Source: a virus. Taken from it: 64,000 bases of DNA. The stretch is from IMG/VR virus record IMGVR_UViG_3300009702_000014, positions 126,445 through 190,444 of that record; one strand, 5' to 3'. Every line of letters begins with the position of its first letter. Within the stretch, counting starts at the first letter, position 1. A program made the translations under genes and the position numbers. Under the pieces are notes generated by a model. That model saw only the letters and a program-made list of their open reading frames with translations. It was not told the DNA's origin and made no database searches. This document shows, in pieces, positions 15,088 through 22,812 of the stretch.

Positions 15088-16773
15088 ATGAGCTTGTTAG
15101 ACGACATTCTTCAAAACTTGGATTTCGTCGATTTGGTAAATCGAAAAACAACAGTTAAGAGGACCAAGGGGGAGGAGTATAAAGGGCTTTCCCCCTTTAA
15201 TAAGGAAAAAACTCCGAGCTTTTACATAAATAATCACTCTAAGACTTGGTATGATTTTTCTTCGGGCCAAGGGGGAGGGGTTATAGACTATGTGATGAAA
15301 ACCGAGAATCTAGGAAAAAGTGAGGCAATTCATTTTCTTGCCGATTTCGCAGGTGTAGAAATAGAAGAGGAAGACGAGTTAGCTAAGTTGAGGCATGTAT
15401 TGATTACGGCAAATAAGTATTTCCGTATGTATGCCAGCGAAGCCGTTCCTTACTTAGAGTCTCGCGGATTTTCCCCCGAAATTGTGGCCAAATATAAGCT
15501 GGGATTTGCCCCTAACAATGATAATCTAATTGCCCACCTACAAACCGCAGGCCACAGCGACGAAGATATATTAACCTCTGGTGTGGGTTTTGAACTAGAA
15601 AACGGCACTTTGGTTTCCAGATATAAGAATAGGGTTATTTTTCCTATAAAAGACGCATATGGACTGTTGGTATCCTTCACAGGACGTGATGTGACGGGCA
15701 GCGCAAAAGCAAAGTATCTACATGGTCCCGTTTCTCCGCTCTTTAAGAAGAAAGATGTAGTGTGGAATCTGAGTGATATTCGGAATCTTATCACGGAGAC
15801 TGAAAAGGTCATTCTTTGTGAAGGCCAGATGGATGCGCTAGCTATTTCCGAAGCTGGGCTGCCCGCTGTTGCGTTGCTTGGGGCTACCCCTTCTGAGGCT
15901 CAACTTCAACTACTCTCTAAACTTACACAAAATCTTTATCTTATCTTCGATTCTGATAATGCTGGGCAAAGAGGAATGGTGAAAGCATTCAAGATGATAT
16001 CTAATTTGGATGCTGATGCCTTGTTATACTCTCTGATACTTCCGGGGGGAAAAGACCCCGACGAATTTATTCGTGAGAATGGAACCGAAGCTTTCCAGAA
16101 ACTCGTGGAACATTCTAAGCCGGATACATCTATCATCGTTCAAACATTGATTCGACAGAATGCAGGAAAGAATAGAACCAAGGCAGCAGTCACCAGAAGG
16201 GTAATTCAAGAATTGTTGCCATACATTCAGCAACAATTTACCTATAGAAGTTTGGACTTAATTGAGAGGCTCTCTCAGGAGCTTGGATTAAGTCGTAAAG
16301 AGCTTCAAGATTGGATTGAAAAGGGCGGCAACTTCACACATAGTAGTGGAGTATATGAGAAGATTAAGGATATTTCCTTTCCAGCCCCGATTTATGAGAG
16401 GCGCATTCTATATGGCCTGTTAGATGAACCCTCCAGGATTAGGAAATTCAAGGAAAGCGGCTTATCTGATATGGATTTTGAGTCATTCTTAGTCAGCAAG
16501 GTGGCCTCTAATATCTCTGCCTCCCTAGACTCTGCACAAGTATTTGAGGTTTTGCAGGAAAAGCTAGAAGAAGATGAGTATTATAAAGTCCTCGCCTTCT
16601 ATTCTCAGGGATTGCAGGACACAGATTTTGAATCAGCACTTAATGTGATGAAAATTAAGGTATTTGACAGAGTTAATACTCCTATGACAGATTTTCTTGG
16701 GCGTCCCTTGGCCTCGACGGAAAAAGAACTTCGCGGAGTAGTTAGAGACATAATGGACAGGGAGCCCTTTTAA
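15088..16773 (+). CDS. dnaG: DnaG-type primase lacking zinc ligands
   Basis: A 561-aa primase. The N-terminal domain aligns with the CHC2 zinc ribbon (YKGLSPFNKEKTPSFYINN, then WYDFSSGQGGGVIDYVM) but all four zinc ligands are replaced: Ser35, Asn38, Asp56 and Ser59. The TOPRIM core is normal, with ILCEGQMDALA (Glu245) and IFDSDNAGQRG (Asp288, Asp290). The C-terminal 200 residues are helical and could bind the DnaB-like helicase. It makes RNA primers for lagging strands. The next gene starts on its stop codon. Apart from the zinc loss it has typical length. Confidence 0.92.
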   Translation: MSLLDDILQNLDFVDLVNRKTTVKRTKGEEYKGLSPFNKEKTPSFYINNHSKTWYDFSSGQGGGVIDYVMKTENLGKSEAIHFLADFAGVEIEEEDELAKLRHVLITANKYFRMYASEAVPYLESRGFSPEIVAKYKLGFAPNNDNLIAHLQTAGHSDEDILTSGVGFELENGTLVSRYKNRVIFPIKDAYGLLVSFTGRDVTGSAKAKYLHGPVSPLFKKKDVVWNLSDIRNLITETEKVILCEGQMDALAISEAGLPAVALLGATPSEAQLQLLSKLTQNLYLIFDSDNAGQRGMVKAFKMISNLDADALLYSLILPGGKDPDEFIRENGTEAFQKLVEHSKPDTSIIVQTLIRQNAGKNRTKAAVTRRVIQELLPYIQQQFTYRSLDLIERLSQELGLSRKELQDWIEKGGNFTHSSGVYEKIKDISFPAPIYERRILYGLLDEPSRIRKFKESGLSDMDFESFLVSKVASNISASLDSAQVFEVLQEKLEEDEYYKVLAFYSQGLQDTDFESALNVMKIKVFDRVNTPMTDFLGRPLASTEKELRGVVRDIMDREPF

Positions 16774-17672
16774 TGAATACTAGTGAATTCATGTTCTCCG
16801 CAAGCAGCTTGAAAGAGTATATGCAATGCGGGTTAAAATTCAAATATAAGAGAATTGACAGATTGGAACCTACGGCAGTTGCCAGCCACCATAGATGGTT
16901 TGGAACGCTTGTCCACAATATGATTTATACAGGTATCGCCCACTATGATGGTAATAAAGACTTAGAACTACGTGAAAAACCGAATGAAAAGGGAGCATTA
17001 AAACTCCTTAATGATATTTGGGATTATGATTACGAGAATGAATTCGAAACTGCCCATCTAAAGTCGGACGACATATCTAAAATCGTCACAGACATCGGTG
17101 TAAAACCAAGCGGCCGGTTCATGGTTGGAAAAATAAAGTCCCTGGGCAATGATAACCCCAGTATCACACAAAAGGAATTAGAAAAAGGCTGGAAAATTGA
17201 AGCTCGTAAGATGGTAAAAAACGGAATTAGTGTCGCGGGCAATATTTACGAAATAGTAGAGTTAGAAAAAAAGCTTATCTGGAATTTCTTAGACCACAGG
17301 TTTATCGGCTATGCTGATGTTGTTGGTAAAAACTCAGAGGGTAAATACGAATTCTATGATTTCAAGACTGCATGGAATAAACCGGGCAAGTACTTAGCAA
17401 ACGACTTTCAGTTTTTCGCATACTCTTACGCCTTGAGACAGTTGTATGGCTTGGAGTACTACCCTACAGGACATTATGTACATCTACGTAGCGGTGAGGT
17501 CATTCCTAACGTCATTACAGAGGAAATAACGCAGAATATGGTGTCTAAAGCTAAAAGCGCTTTCTCTAATATGGAAGCAGATGTGTTTTTTGACGCCTAT
17601 GGAAGCCCCCTTTGTAGATACTGTGACTTCCGACATATATGTTATGGAGAAGATGAGGATATATGGCAATAA
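16773..17672 (+). CDS. Cas4/RecB-like Fe-S PD-(D/E)XK nuclease
   Basis: A 299-aa protein with the whole active site: His48, Asp182 (GYADVV), Asp196-x-Lys198 (EFYDFKTAW) and Gln213 (DFQFFAYSYAL). Four Cys for an iron-sulfur cluster are Cys19 (EYMQCGLKF) and Cys281, Cys284, Cys290 (PLCRYCDFRHICYG), as in Cas4 and AddB-type exonucleases. It would degrade DNA ends, probably to make single strands for the annealase and RecA. Coupled to the primase (ATG overlaps its stop) and overlapping the next gene by ten bases. Confidence 0.88.
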   Translation: MNTSEFMFSASSLKEYMQCGLKFKYKRIDRLEPTAVASHHRWFGTLVHNMIYTGIAHYDGNKDLELREKPNEKGALKLLNDIWDYDYENEFETAHLKSDDISKIVTDIGVKPSGRFMVGKIKSLGNDNPSITQKELEKGWKIEARKMVKNGISVAGNIYEIVELEKKLIWNFLDHRFIGYADVVGKNSEGKYEFYDFKTAWNKPGKYLANDFQFFAYSYALRQLYGLEYYPTGHYVHLRSGEVIPNVITEEITQNMVSKAKSAFSNMEADVFFDAYGSPLCRYCDFRHICYGEDEDIWQ

Positions 17673-18109
17673 CTATAGCATTACCAGACGCAGAGAAGAA
17701 GGTTACAATACCATATTATAATACTATGGAGGAATTGCTTGAGTCCCCAGACGTACATTTGCGCCAATTATTCTATAGTTACCTATTTTTTAAGTGGCTT
17801 ACCGCCTATGCAGAATTATTTAGTCAGAAAGTATTTCCCGATGAGGAAATACATGCACATCTGGATGCTGCTTCTATGTCATATCATAACCATCTAGATG
17901 TAGAAACTTTAGAAAATGATGAAATTTCCACAAAGATATTGGAGATTACCGAGTCTAAGGAGTTTGAAGAAAGATATAAGCCCTTTATAGATAATTTTAC
18001 TACCGAGGTTTTTGGGCTCTTTGCCCGAGGAGCACTATCCTTGGATGCGGGAGTTGCTGTGATTGATGAAACTCCCCAATTCGGGAGCTTAAGGACGGGG
18101 CAAGCATGA
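17663..18109 (+). CDS. Unknown protein, 148 aa
   Basis: Not recognised. A mostly helical soluble protein (VHLRQLFYSYLFFKWLTAYA near 32-51, then YNHLDVETLENDEISTKIL-type acidic helices). No metal motif or signal peptide. It overlaps the Cas4-like gene at its start and the next gene at its end, so it is translated in step with them; a role in replication or nuclease control is only guilt by association. Confidence 0.6.
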   Translation: MAITIALPDAEKKVTIPYYNTMEELLESPDVHLRQLFYSYLFFKWLTAYAELFSQKVFPDEEIHAHLDAASMSYHNHLDVETLENDEISTKILEITESKEFEERYKPFIDNFTTEVFGLFARGALSLDAGVAVIDETPQFGSLRTGQA

Positions 18110-18624
18110 TAGTATTGAAACAAGGGCCATTAAACATAGAAATCACTACGGATAATCCTGTCTACAGCACCTTAAAGAGATTTGTGGGGGAGAGCTTCAC
18201 TGTTGTAATAGACTCTAATAAGGCCACTATACAGAGCAAACACAGAGCAATTAACAGGGAGCCTTCTGCTGAGGAGCTTATTACCTCTCTTCAAAATCGA
18301 GCCGGTAGAGGTGATATAGTTCCACAGATAACTACTACTGTTGTTGAAGACATGGCCCCGTTTGAGATTGTGGTGGACCCTACAAAGATTTTTGAAGATT
18401 TAGATAAGTTATACTTGGAAGATAGTTTAGTCAAGGCACTTCTCCGTTCCCACATCGAGACTGTTTTGGGTACCACGGCCTCTTCCTCGATAAAGGCTTC
18501 CCATTACAAAGCAACAGGGAAGCTCTCCAAGGGGCCTTACTATACAATCTACCGACACATTCCTGATAGAGGACTGTTTTACCTCACAGTAAGAAGTGAT
18601 TTACATGACGCTGCCCGAGAGTAA
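18106..18624 (+). CDS. Unknown protein, 172 aa
   Basis: Not recognised. Begins with beta-type sequence (IVLKQGPLNIEITTDNP), continues with SKHRAINREPSAEELITSLQ and ends with YYTIYRHIPDRGLFYLTVRS. Mixed alpha/beta, soluble. It overlaps both neighbours by four and 20 bases. The middle (FEDLDKLYLEDSLVKALLRS) looks like a helical hairpin. No function can be assigned. Confidence 0.6.
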   Translation: MIVLKQGPLNIEITTDNPVYSTLKRFVGESFTVVIDSNKATIQSKHRAINREPSAEELITSLQNRAGRGDIVPQITTTVVEDMAPFEIVVDPTKIFEDLDKLYLEDSLVKALLRSHIETVLGTTASSSIKASHYKATGKLSKGPYYTIYRHIPDRGLFYLTVRSDLHDAARE

Positions 18625-18856
18625 CACCTTTACAATAACCGGAGTCAATGGATATGCATGTGTCCAGAGAAATGAAGAAGAGGATAATATAGGAATTGCC
18701 ATGCATGACGTAGAAAGCATCGGAGCCCATAAAGGAGATGCTCTCTGTTTTGAAGATGAAATAGAAGGTAGCCCTATACTTCCAATGACAATAGAAGGCA
18801 AACCTTTTCTTTTTATCCCCATCTCAGGAATTAGGGGAATTATTACGGTCTCATAA
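18605..18856 (+). CDS. Unknown protein, 83 aa
   Basis: Not recognised. Small acidic beta-type protein (ITGVNGYACVQRNEEEDNIG, PMTIEGKPFLFIPISGIRG). ATG 18605 lies inside the previous gene and is taken as start; the frame is open 9 bases further upstream, without a good ATG site. Last gene before a short gap with a possible -10 box. Confidence 0.5.
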   Translation: MTLPESNTFTITGVNGYACVQRNEEEDNIGIAMHDVESIGAHKGDALCFEDEIEGSPILPMTIEGKPFLFIPISGIRGIITVS

Positions 18857-18897
18857 CCCTCGTATAAATCTTTAATAATTCTCATTAATGCATAAGT

Positions 18898-18903
18898 TAT
18901 AAT
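18898..18903 (+). promoter_or_regulatory. -10 box for a leaderless gene
   Basis: Perfect TATAAT followed by six bases and ATG 18910. No clear -35 box is visible. The arrangement is the same as that seen before the homing endonuclease genes. Confidence 0.4.
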
Positions 18904-18909
18904 GTGTAT

Positions 18910-19287
18910 ATGAATGAAACTCTTATTACACAAACCCGAGTGACTATCAAAGTCACAGAGACTAAATTTACCATTTCTTACCAGCTTCCCTACGAAAAGG
19001 ACTCCTTTGTAATCTATGGTTATCATGGAGATATGGTATACATCGAAGGCATTCCATTCTATATCCTAGATGCTTGGCTTGGGCCGCTGGATTATGTAAA
19101 GCGTCCTAAGATACGACCACCACAAGAGTTTACAGAAGTTCTCATCTACAACTCATTCTCAAGTGATAGTCTGTATGACGTAGAGTTCAAAGTACGGCCC
19201 GGATATAACTTCTTTGAGATGGATTTTAGAGGGTTCAATGCCTATGTATTCGGGAGGTACAACGAAAGAACGTTCATTTGGGCATAA
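18910..19287 (+). CDS. Unknown protein, 125 aa
   Basis: Not recognised. A beta-rich protein: TRVTIKVTETKFTISYQLPY, FVIYGYHGDMVYIEGIPFYI, then YNFFEMDFRGFNAYVFGRYN. No Cys or membrane segment. There is no Shine-Dalgarno before ATG 18910 or before GTG 18904, but TATAAT sits six bases away, so leaderless translation is likely. The next gene follows after 12 bases with a good site. Confidence 0.6.
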   Translation: MNETLITQTRVTIKVTETKFTISYQLPYEKDSFVIYGYHGDMVYIEGIPFYILDAWLGPLDYVKRPKIRPPQEFTEVLIYNSFSSDSLYDVEFKVRPGYNFFEMDFRGFNAYVFGRYNERTFIWA

Positions 19288-19299
19288 GTAAGGGGATTT

Positions 19300-19758
19300 A
19301 TGAGCTACACAATAGAAGAAGTACGGGACTACATACGTCAGTCCTCAGAATCATCCAAGATTTACATTGGCTGCGACTCGCGTAATCTCAGCCGCCGCCG
19401 CAAGCCAACTACCTTGTACGTAACTGTTATCGCAGTCCACCTGGAGGGCAACAAAGGAGCTAAGGTTTTCCCGTTTTTTGATAGGGTTCCTAGGATTGCT
19501 TCTATGAGGCAGCGCCTCGCACAAGAAGTATATTACTCCCTAGGGAAGTATAATGAAATAGCTGACGTTATTGGTAATAGAGACTTCTATATAGACTTAG
19601 ACTACCACCCGTCTGACCAGCACAAGTCCAATCAGGTTGTCAAAGAAGCCGTTGGTGTAGTGCGTGGTATGGGACTACAATACAGACTAAAGCCCGAATC
19701 CTACGCAGCCACATGTGCGGCTGATTGGCTAGGTAGGCATACAGGCTTTCAAAAGTAA
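19300..19758 (+). CDS. YkuK/DUF458-type RNase H-like protein
   Basis: A 152-aa protein. SSKIYIGCDSRNLSRRR with a central Asp, followed by PTTLYVTVIAVHLEGNKGA, RIASMRQRLAQEVYYSL and YIDLDYHPSDQHKS, matches the RNase H-like fold of YkuK. Acidic residues at these sites could bind metal for nucleic-acid cleavage. Last gene of the rightward cluster, stopping in the convergent terminator. Biochemical activity of the family is not well known. Confidence 0.72.
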   Translation: MSYTIEEVRDYIRQSSESSKIYIGCDSRNLSRRRKPTTLYVTVIAVHLEGNKGAKVFPFFDRVPRIASMRQRLAQEVYYSLGKYNEIADVIGNRDFYIDLDYHPSDQHKSNQVVKEAVGVVRGMGLQYRLKPESYAATCAADWLGRHTGFQK

Positions 19759-19785
19759 AACCCCATCTTAACTGCTGGGGTTTTT
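19757..19785. terminator. Bidirectional terminator between convergent clusters
   Basis: AAAACCCCA / TGGGGTTTT stem around a ten-base loop with T tracts on both strands. It overlaps the stop of the RNase H-like gene (right) and lies against the stop of the last late gene (left), so it serves both directions. Confidence 0.88.
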
Positions 19786-20100
19786 CTTATGTGTTTGGTT
19801 GTAATAAGTTTGGTCGGCCTCCAAGATTTTTAATAGATTATTAATCTTGTCCTCCTGAGCTTGTTCCTCAGGTGTAGGTACCCAAGCTTGTATCTCGCCC
19901 TTATGTGCATTAACTATTTGTTTAACCTGAGTGATAGTTATTTGCTTAATCAATTCCTCTAGTTTCTGTTGGTTGATGGCTGGAGCGACTTTGTTAGCTT
20001 CATTCAAGCTATTCAATCCCCCGATTAATCCCCTCAGTATTGGCAGCAGAAGGGGCCACAATTTTAATAACAACGAAAGTATATTCATCAATTGTCCCAT
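19768..20100 (-). CDS. Small one-helix membrane protein, lysis candidate
   Basis: A 110-aa protein. Residues 5-25 are a hydrophobic helix (ILSLLLKLWPLLLPILRGLI) and the rest is a charged, probably coiled tail (KLEELIKQITITQVKQIVN). This could be a holin, antiholin or other membrane accessory; its place at the end of the late operon behind the second membrane protein and the amidase supports lysis. AGGAG precedes ATG 20100. Confidence 0.55.
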   Translation of the reverse strand: MGQLMNILSLLLKLWPLLLPILRGLIGGLNSLNEANKVAPAINQQKLEELIKQITITQVKQIVNAHKGEIQAWVPTPEEQAQEDKINNLLKILEADQTYYNQTHKKNPSS

Positions 20101-20117
20101 ATATCTCCTAAAATAAT

Positions 20118-20145
20118 AGGGCCATCTGACGGTACAGACGACCCT
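20118..20145 (-). terminator. Possible terminator after the holin candidate
   Basis: An 11-pair stem with two G-U pairs, AGGGTCGTCTG / CAGATGGCCCT (minus strand), followed by ATTATTTT. The T tract is short, so termination is likely partial. Confidence 0.55.
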
Positions 20146-20166
20146 ACTTTCTCCTTATTTTATTGG

Positions 20167-20748
20167 TTAGCTAGCAGGAGGAGCAGGAACGTCTCCCTTA
20201 ATAGACTTCGCAGCATCAGCAGCAGCCTGTGCAGCAGCCGCAGCCTTCTGAGCAGCTTCGGCAGCCTTCGCAGCCTGTTCCTGGGCGTTAGTAACAACAG
20301 CAGCTTTTTGTGTATCTGCCTGTGTAGCAGCACGAAGTGCTCCTGACGCAGCTTCCTGACGGGCAGCCTTAGCCAAACCGTTAGAACCTAGGAAGGCAAT
20401 AAGAGTAAGGAAAGCGGCTTGTAGGGCAGCGTGCCAACCACCGGAACCAGCAAGGAATCCAAGGCTAAACCAGCCACCGATACCACCTAGAAGGACGGCC
20501 ATGCCAGCAGAAAGCCACTGGGTTGCCCTACCGCTGGTCTTGAACCAATCCTTACCAATCGCGGTAAAGAACTTAGTTACCCAAGGCACAATAAGGGCAA
20601 CCGCAGCAAACAGAGTAGTTTGATTCTGATACCACGTGTGGTAATCAGTAACGACTACGGGAACTGTGCTGGTAGCCTGAGCCACTACCAGGCCGATTAG
20701 GGCAAAGAGGGTGACTAGACCAGCAATACGATACCAATTCTTTCGCAT
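20167..20748 (-). CDS. Multi-helix membrane protein, holin candidate
   Basis: A 193-aa protein. Four hydrophobic segments are visible: about residues 9-25, 45-61 (LFAAVALIVPWVTKFF), 80-100 (MAVLLGGIGGWFSLGFLAG) and 105-122. An Ala/Gln/Lys-rich tail of 70 residues (KAAEAAQKAAAAAQAAADAA) is probably a coiled coil. The layout fits a holin that perforates the membrane for the amidase encoded just before. GGAG six bases before ATG 20748 fixes the start; ATG 20760 is less likely. Confidence 0.6.
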   Translation of the reverse strand: MRKNWYRIAGLVTLFALIGLVVAQATSTVPVVVTDYHTWYQNQTTLFAAVALIVPWVTKFFTAIGKDWFKTSGRATQWLSAGMAVLLGGIGGWFSLGFLAGSGGWHAALQAAFLTLIAFLGSNGLAKAARQEAASGALRAATQADTQKAAVVTNAQEQAAKAAEAAQKAAAAAQAAADAAKSIKGDVPAPPAS

Positions 20749-20776
20749 ATTAATCTCCATTTCCTTAAATTAAGGC

Positions 20777-22003
20777 TTAATGACGTGTGTAGCCAGTGAC
20801 GTTGTAGGAGTCAGCGTTAGAGTAAGAGACACCATTTTCAGTTAGAACGGAAGCACCAGTAGCGGATAGCTCAACAAGTGTTGTACCATTCCAGTAGTAG
20901 CGGTATCCGCCTTCGACAGCAAGGGCAGCACCAGAGCGGTTGATGGGTGCCATCTTTTCGGACGGGAATTCTCCACGGTAGCGGAGTAGCCAACCAGAAA
21001 TACCAGTAACCCTCGGGTCAAGGTGGGCACGGAAACCGTCAACCATGTAGATGTAATCGAACATTGGCCATGCATTACGGAAGTAAATCGGGTCAAAGTA
21101 AGCTGTGTGAGTAGCAGAGACACCGTTTACATCAGTGAAGGTGCCGGTAAAGCTATTCAACTCGTTGACATTAGAGTACTGCATTCCTTTCGGGAAGATA
21201 TTGTCCCCAAAGCGGTGGAATCCAGCGTAGTGCCACTTATCAATATATTCATCTTCGGTCCAAACAACACGAGTCGGAGCAGCCTGGGTACCGCTAACAA
21301 TACCAGTATTTACCAAGTCAGTTGTGTAAGCTGTAGCGTCAATCCCACTCGCATCTACCTGTACAAGATGGCGCTGCTCATCGGTGGAACGCTCACTGTA
21401 GTAGTAAAGCAAGTGAACTGGCTTCACGACCGGAACAACAATAGTTTCCTTGGAAACACCAAGACCAATACCATAAGCACCTGGGTCGTAACCAAGTAGG
21501 TTATCGTGGCCAGTAGATAGATATGCCCAATCTAGTTGGAAGTCAGGGAACGGCTGGTCAAGACGTGCCGTGGTGATAGCAGAAGCAGCTAGAGTTACTG
21601 TAGGCTCAGCATTTACTACATCAATCGTGATGGTAGCACCGGTAGCAGCGGTTACTGTATCCGAGTAAACTTGAGCGGCCGTTACACCAGCAGCAATAGA
21701 GTGAGAAGCCTGAGTCGTACCATTGACCTTAACATCAACAGTGCTAGTAACAGTTGTGGTAGCAGAAGGTGTAACAGTATAATCCACCGTCATTGTTCCA
21801 CCTAGCCCAGTAATCTGGTAGGTGTATACGGTTGTAGTAGCACTAGCGGCTCCTACAACAGGACCGGCCACCGTATCTACGATACCGTCACCAACGATAC
21901 CGCCTACACGCTGTAGGAAGAGCTGACCCTGACGGTAGTACTTCTGTAGGGTGTAAGCGCCAGTCTGGACATAGGCACTTGTTAGATAGTCAAAATGAAT
22001 CAT
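20777..22003 (-). CDS. Probable virion or adhesion protein with Ig-like insert
   Basis: A 408-aa protein. The start (HFDYLTSAYVQTGAYTLQKY) and end (YRYYWNGTTLVELSATG) are beta-type and aromatic-rich. Residues about 50-145 form a Thr/Ala/Val-rich insert (TYQITGLGGTMTVDYTVTPS ...) that looks like an immunoglobulin-type or fibre domain. No signal peptide or membrane segment. It sits between amidase and holin with its own promoter and structured leader, which suggests strong, controlled expression. Function is not known; a decoration or fibre protein is likely. Confidence 0.55.
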   Translation of the reverse strand: MIHFDYLTSAYVQTGAYTLQKYYRQGQLFLQRVGGIVGDGIVDTVAGPVVGAASATTTVYTYQITGLGGTMTVDYTVTPSATTTVTSTVDVKVNGTTQASHSIAAGVTAAQVYSDTVTAATGATITIDVVNAEPTVTLAASAITTARLDQPFPDFQLDWAYLSTGHDNLLGYDPGAYGIGLGVSKETIVVPVVKPVHLLYYYSERSTDEQRHLVQVDASGIDATAYTTDLVNTGIVSGTQAAPTRVVWTEDEYIDKWHYAGFHRFGDNIFPKGMQYSNVNELNSFTGTFTDVNGVSATHTAYFDPIYFRNAWPMFDYIYMVDGFRAHLDPRVTGISGWLLRYRGEFPSEKMAPINRSGAALAVEGGYRYYWNGTTLVELSATGASVLTENGVSYSNADSYNVTGYTRH

Positions 22004-22013
22004 AATTTTATAT

Positions 22014-22045
22014 CCTCCAACGTAAATTGTTGGTCAAATACCAAC
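22014..22045 (-). promoter_or_regulatory. Alternative hairpins at the ribosome site
   Basis: On the minus strand, GTTGGT (22045-22040), ACCAAC (22034-22029) and GTTGG (22021-22017) are in order. The middle arm can pair with either flank. The second pairing would cover GG of the GGAGG ribosome site (22018-22014), so the leader could switch translation on or off. Confidence 0.35.
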
Positions 22046-22111
22046 GCACAGACCGTATTTTCCCACCAAGACTTCTTAACATCAAGATGTATGGGTGCGT
22101 AGCAATAATCA

Positions 22112-22120
22112 ATCATAGCA
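22112..22120 (-). promoter_or_regulatory. Extended -10 promoter
   Basis: Minus strand TGC followed by TATGAT (22117-22112). The -35 region (TAGAAT) is poor. It would give a leader of about 100 bases before ATG 22003. Confidence 0.45.
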
Positions 22121-22137
22121 CATCGAAATGAACAATT

Positions 22138-22794
22138 CTATTTTTTGCACATGTCTGTTTTCGGGGCAATGTACAGTTTATCGCCCACAATGGACATTCT
22201 TTCTATTTCTACTTCGCAACTACTATTGTCATGGTTAACCAGGAAGACTCGGCTGAATGGAAGAGCTTTACCTTCATATTTGCGAATTCCTTGTAGAACA
22301 TTCTGAGAAAAAGCTTCCATTGCCGAATTTGAAGCGTCCGCCTTGTCTATGGAAGTTACTTCAATGAGAATTGCTGGGCACTTGTTGTCGTCGATATAGA
22401 GTCTATTAAAACGACTTGTAGTTGAGCCTACAACTCTTTGTGTATGTAGATAAAATTGTTCATTCTCGGCAAACTTTTTACTGGCCGCCAACCTTTGTGC
22501 AGCAGCTTTATAGAAGTCAGCATAATAAATCATGGAACCCCCGCCATAAAAAGAGTCTTCATCGAAATGAATCGAAATGAACAAATCCTCGGGGCTGGCT
22601 ATGCTTGTCCTATCATGGAATGGGGTATCAATGTCTGTGGTGCGAGTTTCAACGGTAGTATACCCACGCTGAGTTAAAAATCGACCCAGGTAAGTTGCAT
22701 ATTTTAGAGTATAATTCTTCTCCATTTTTGTACCGTCTTTTGAAACGGCCCCGAAATCCGAACCACCGTGTCCGGCGTCAATAATTATTTTCAT
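22138..22794 (-). CDS. N-acetylmuramoyl-L-alanine amidase (Amidase_3), endolysin
   Basis: A 218-aa protein. Zinc and catalytic residues are in place: His9 in IDAGHGGSDFGA, Glu25 in KMEKNYTLKYA, His76 in FISIHFDEDS and catalytic Glu145 in AILIEVTSID. It cuts the amide bond between MurNAc and L-Ala of peptidoglycan. The last 45 residues (EVEIERMSIVGDKLYIAPKT) may be a small wall-binding part. It follows the tail fibre genes and precedes the holin candidates. No signal peptide, so it needs a holin for release. Confidence 0.92.
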   Translation of the reverse strand: MKIIIDAGHGGSDFGAVSKDGTKMEKNYTLKYATYLGRFLTQRGYTTVETRTTDIDTPFHDRTSIASPEDLFISIHFDEDSFYGGGSMIYYADFYKAAAQRLAASKKFAENEQFYLHTQRVVGSTTSRFNRLYIDDNKCPAILIEVTSIDKADASNSAMEAFSQNVLQGIRKYEGKALPFSRVFLVNHDNSSCEVEIERMSIVGDKLYIAPKTDMCKK

Positions 22795-22812
22795 TAGATG
22801 TCTCCATTCTAT

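Noticed and set aside
20167-20470. Ala-rich region as a repeat element
   Set aside because: It is simple codon bias of a coiled-coil tail, not a regular DNA repeat.
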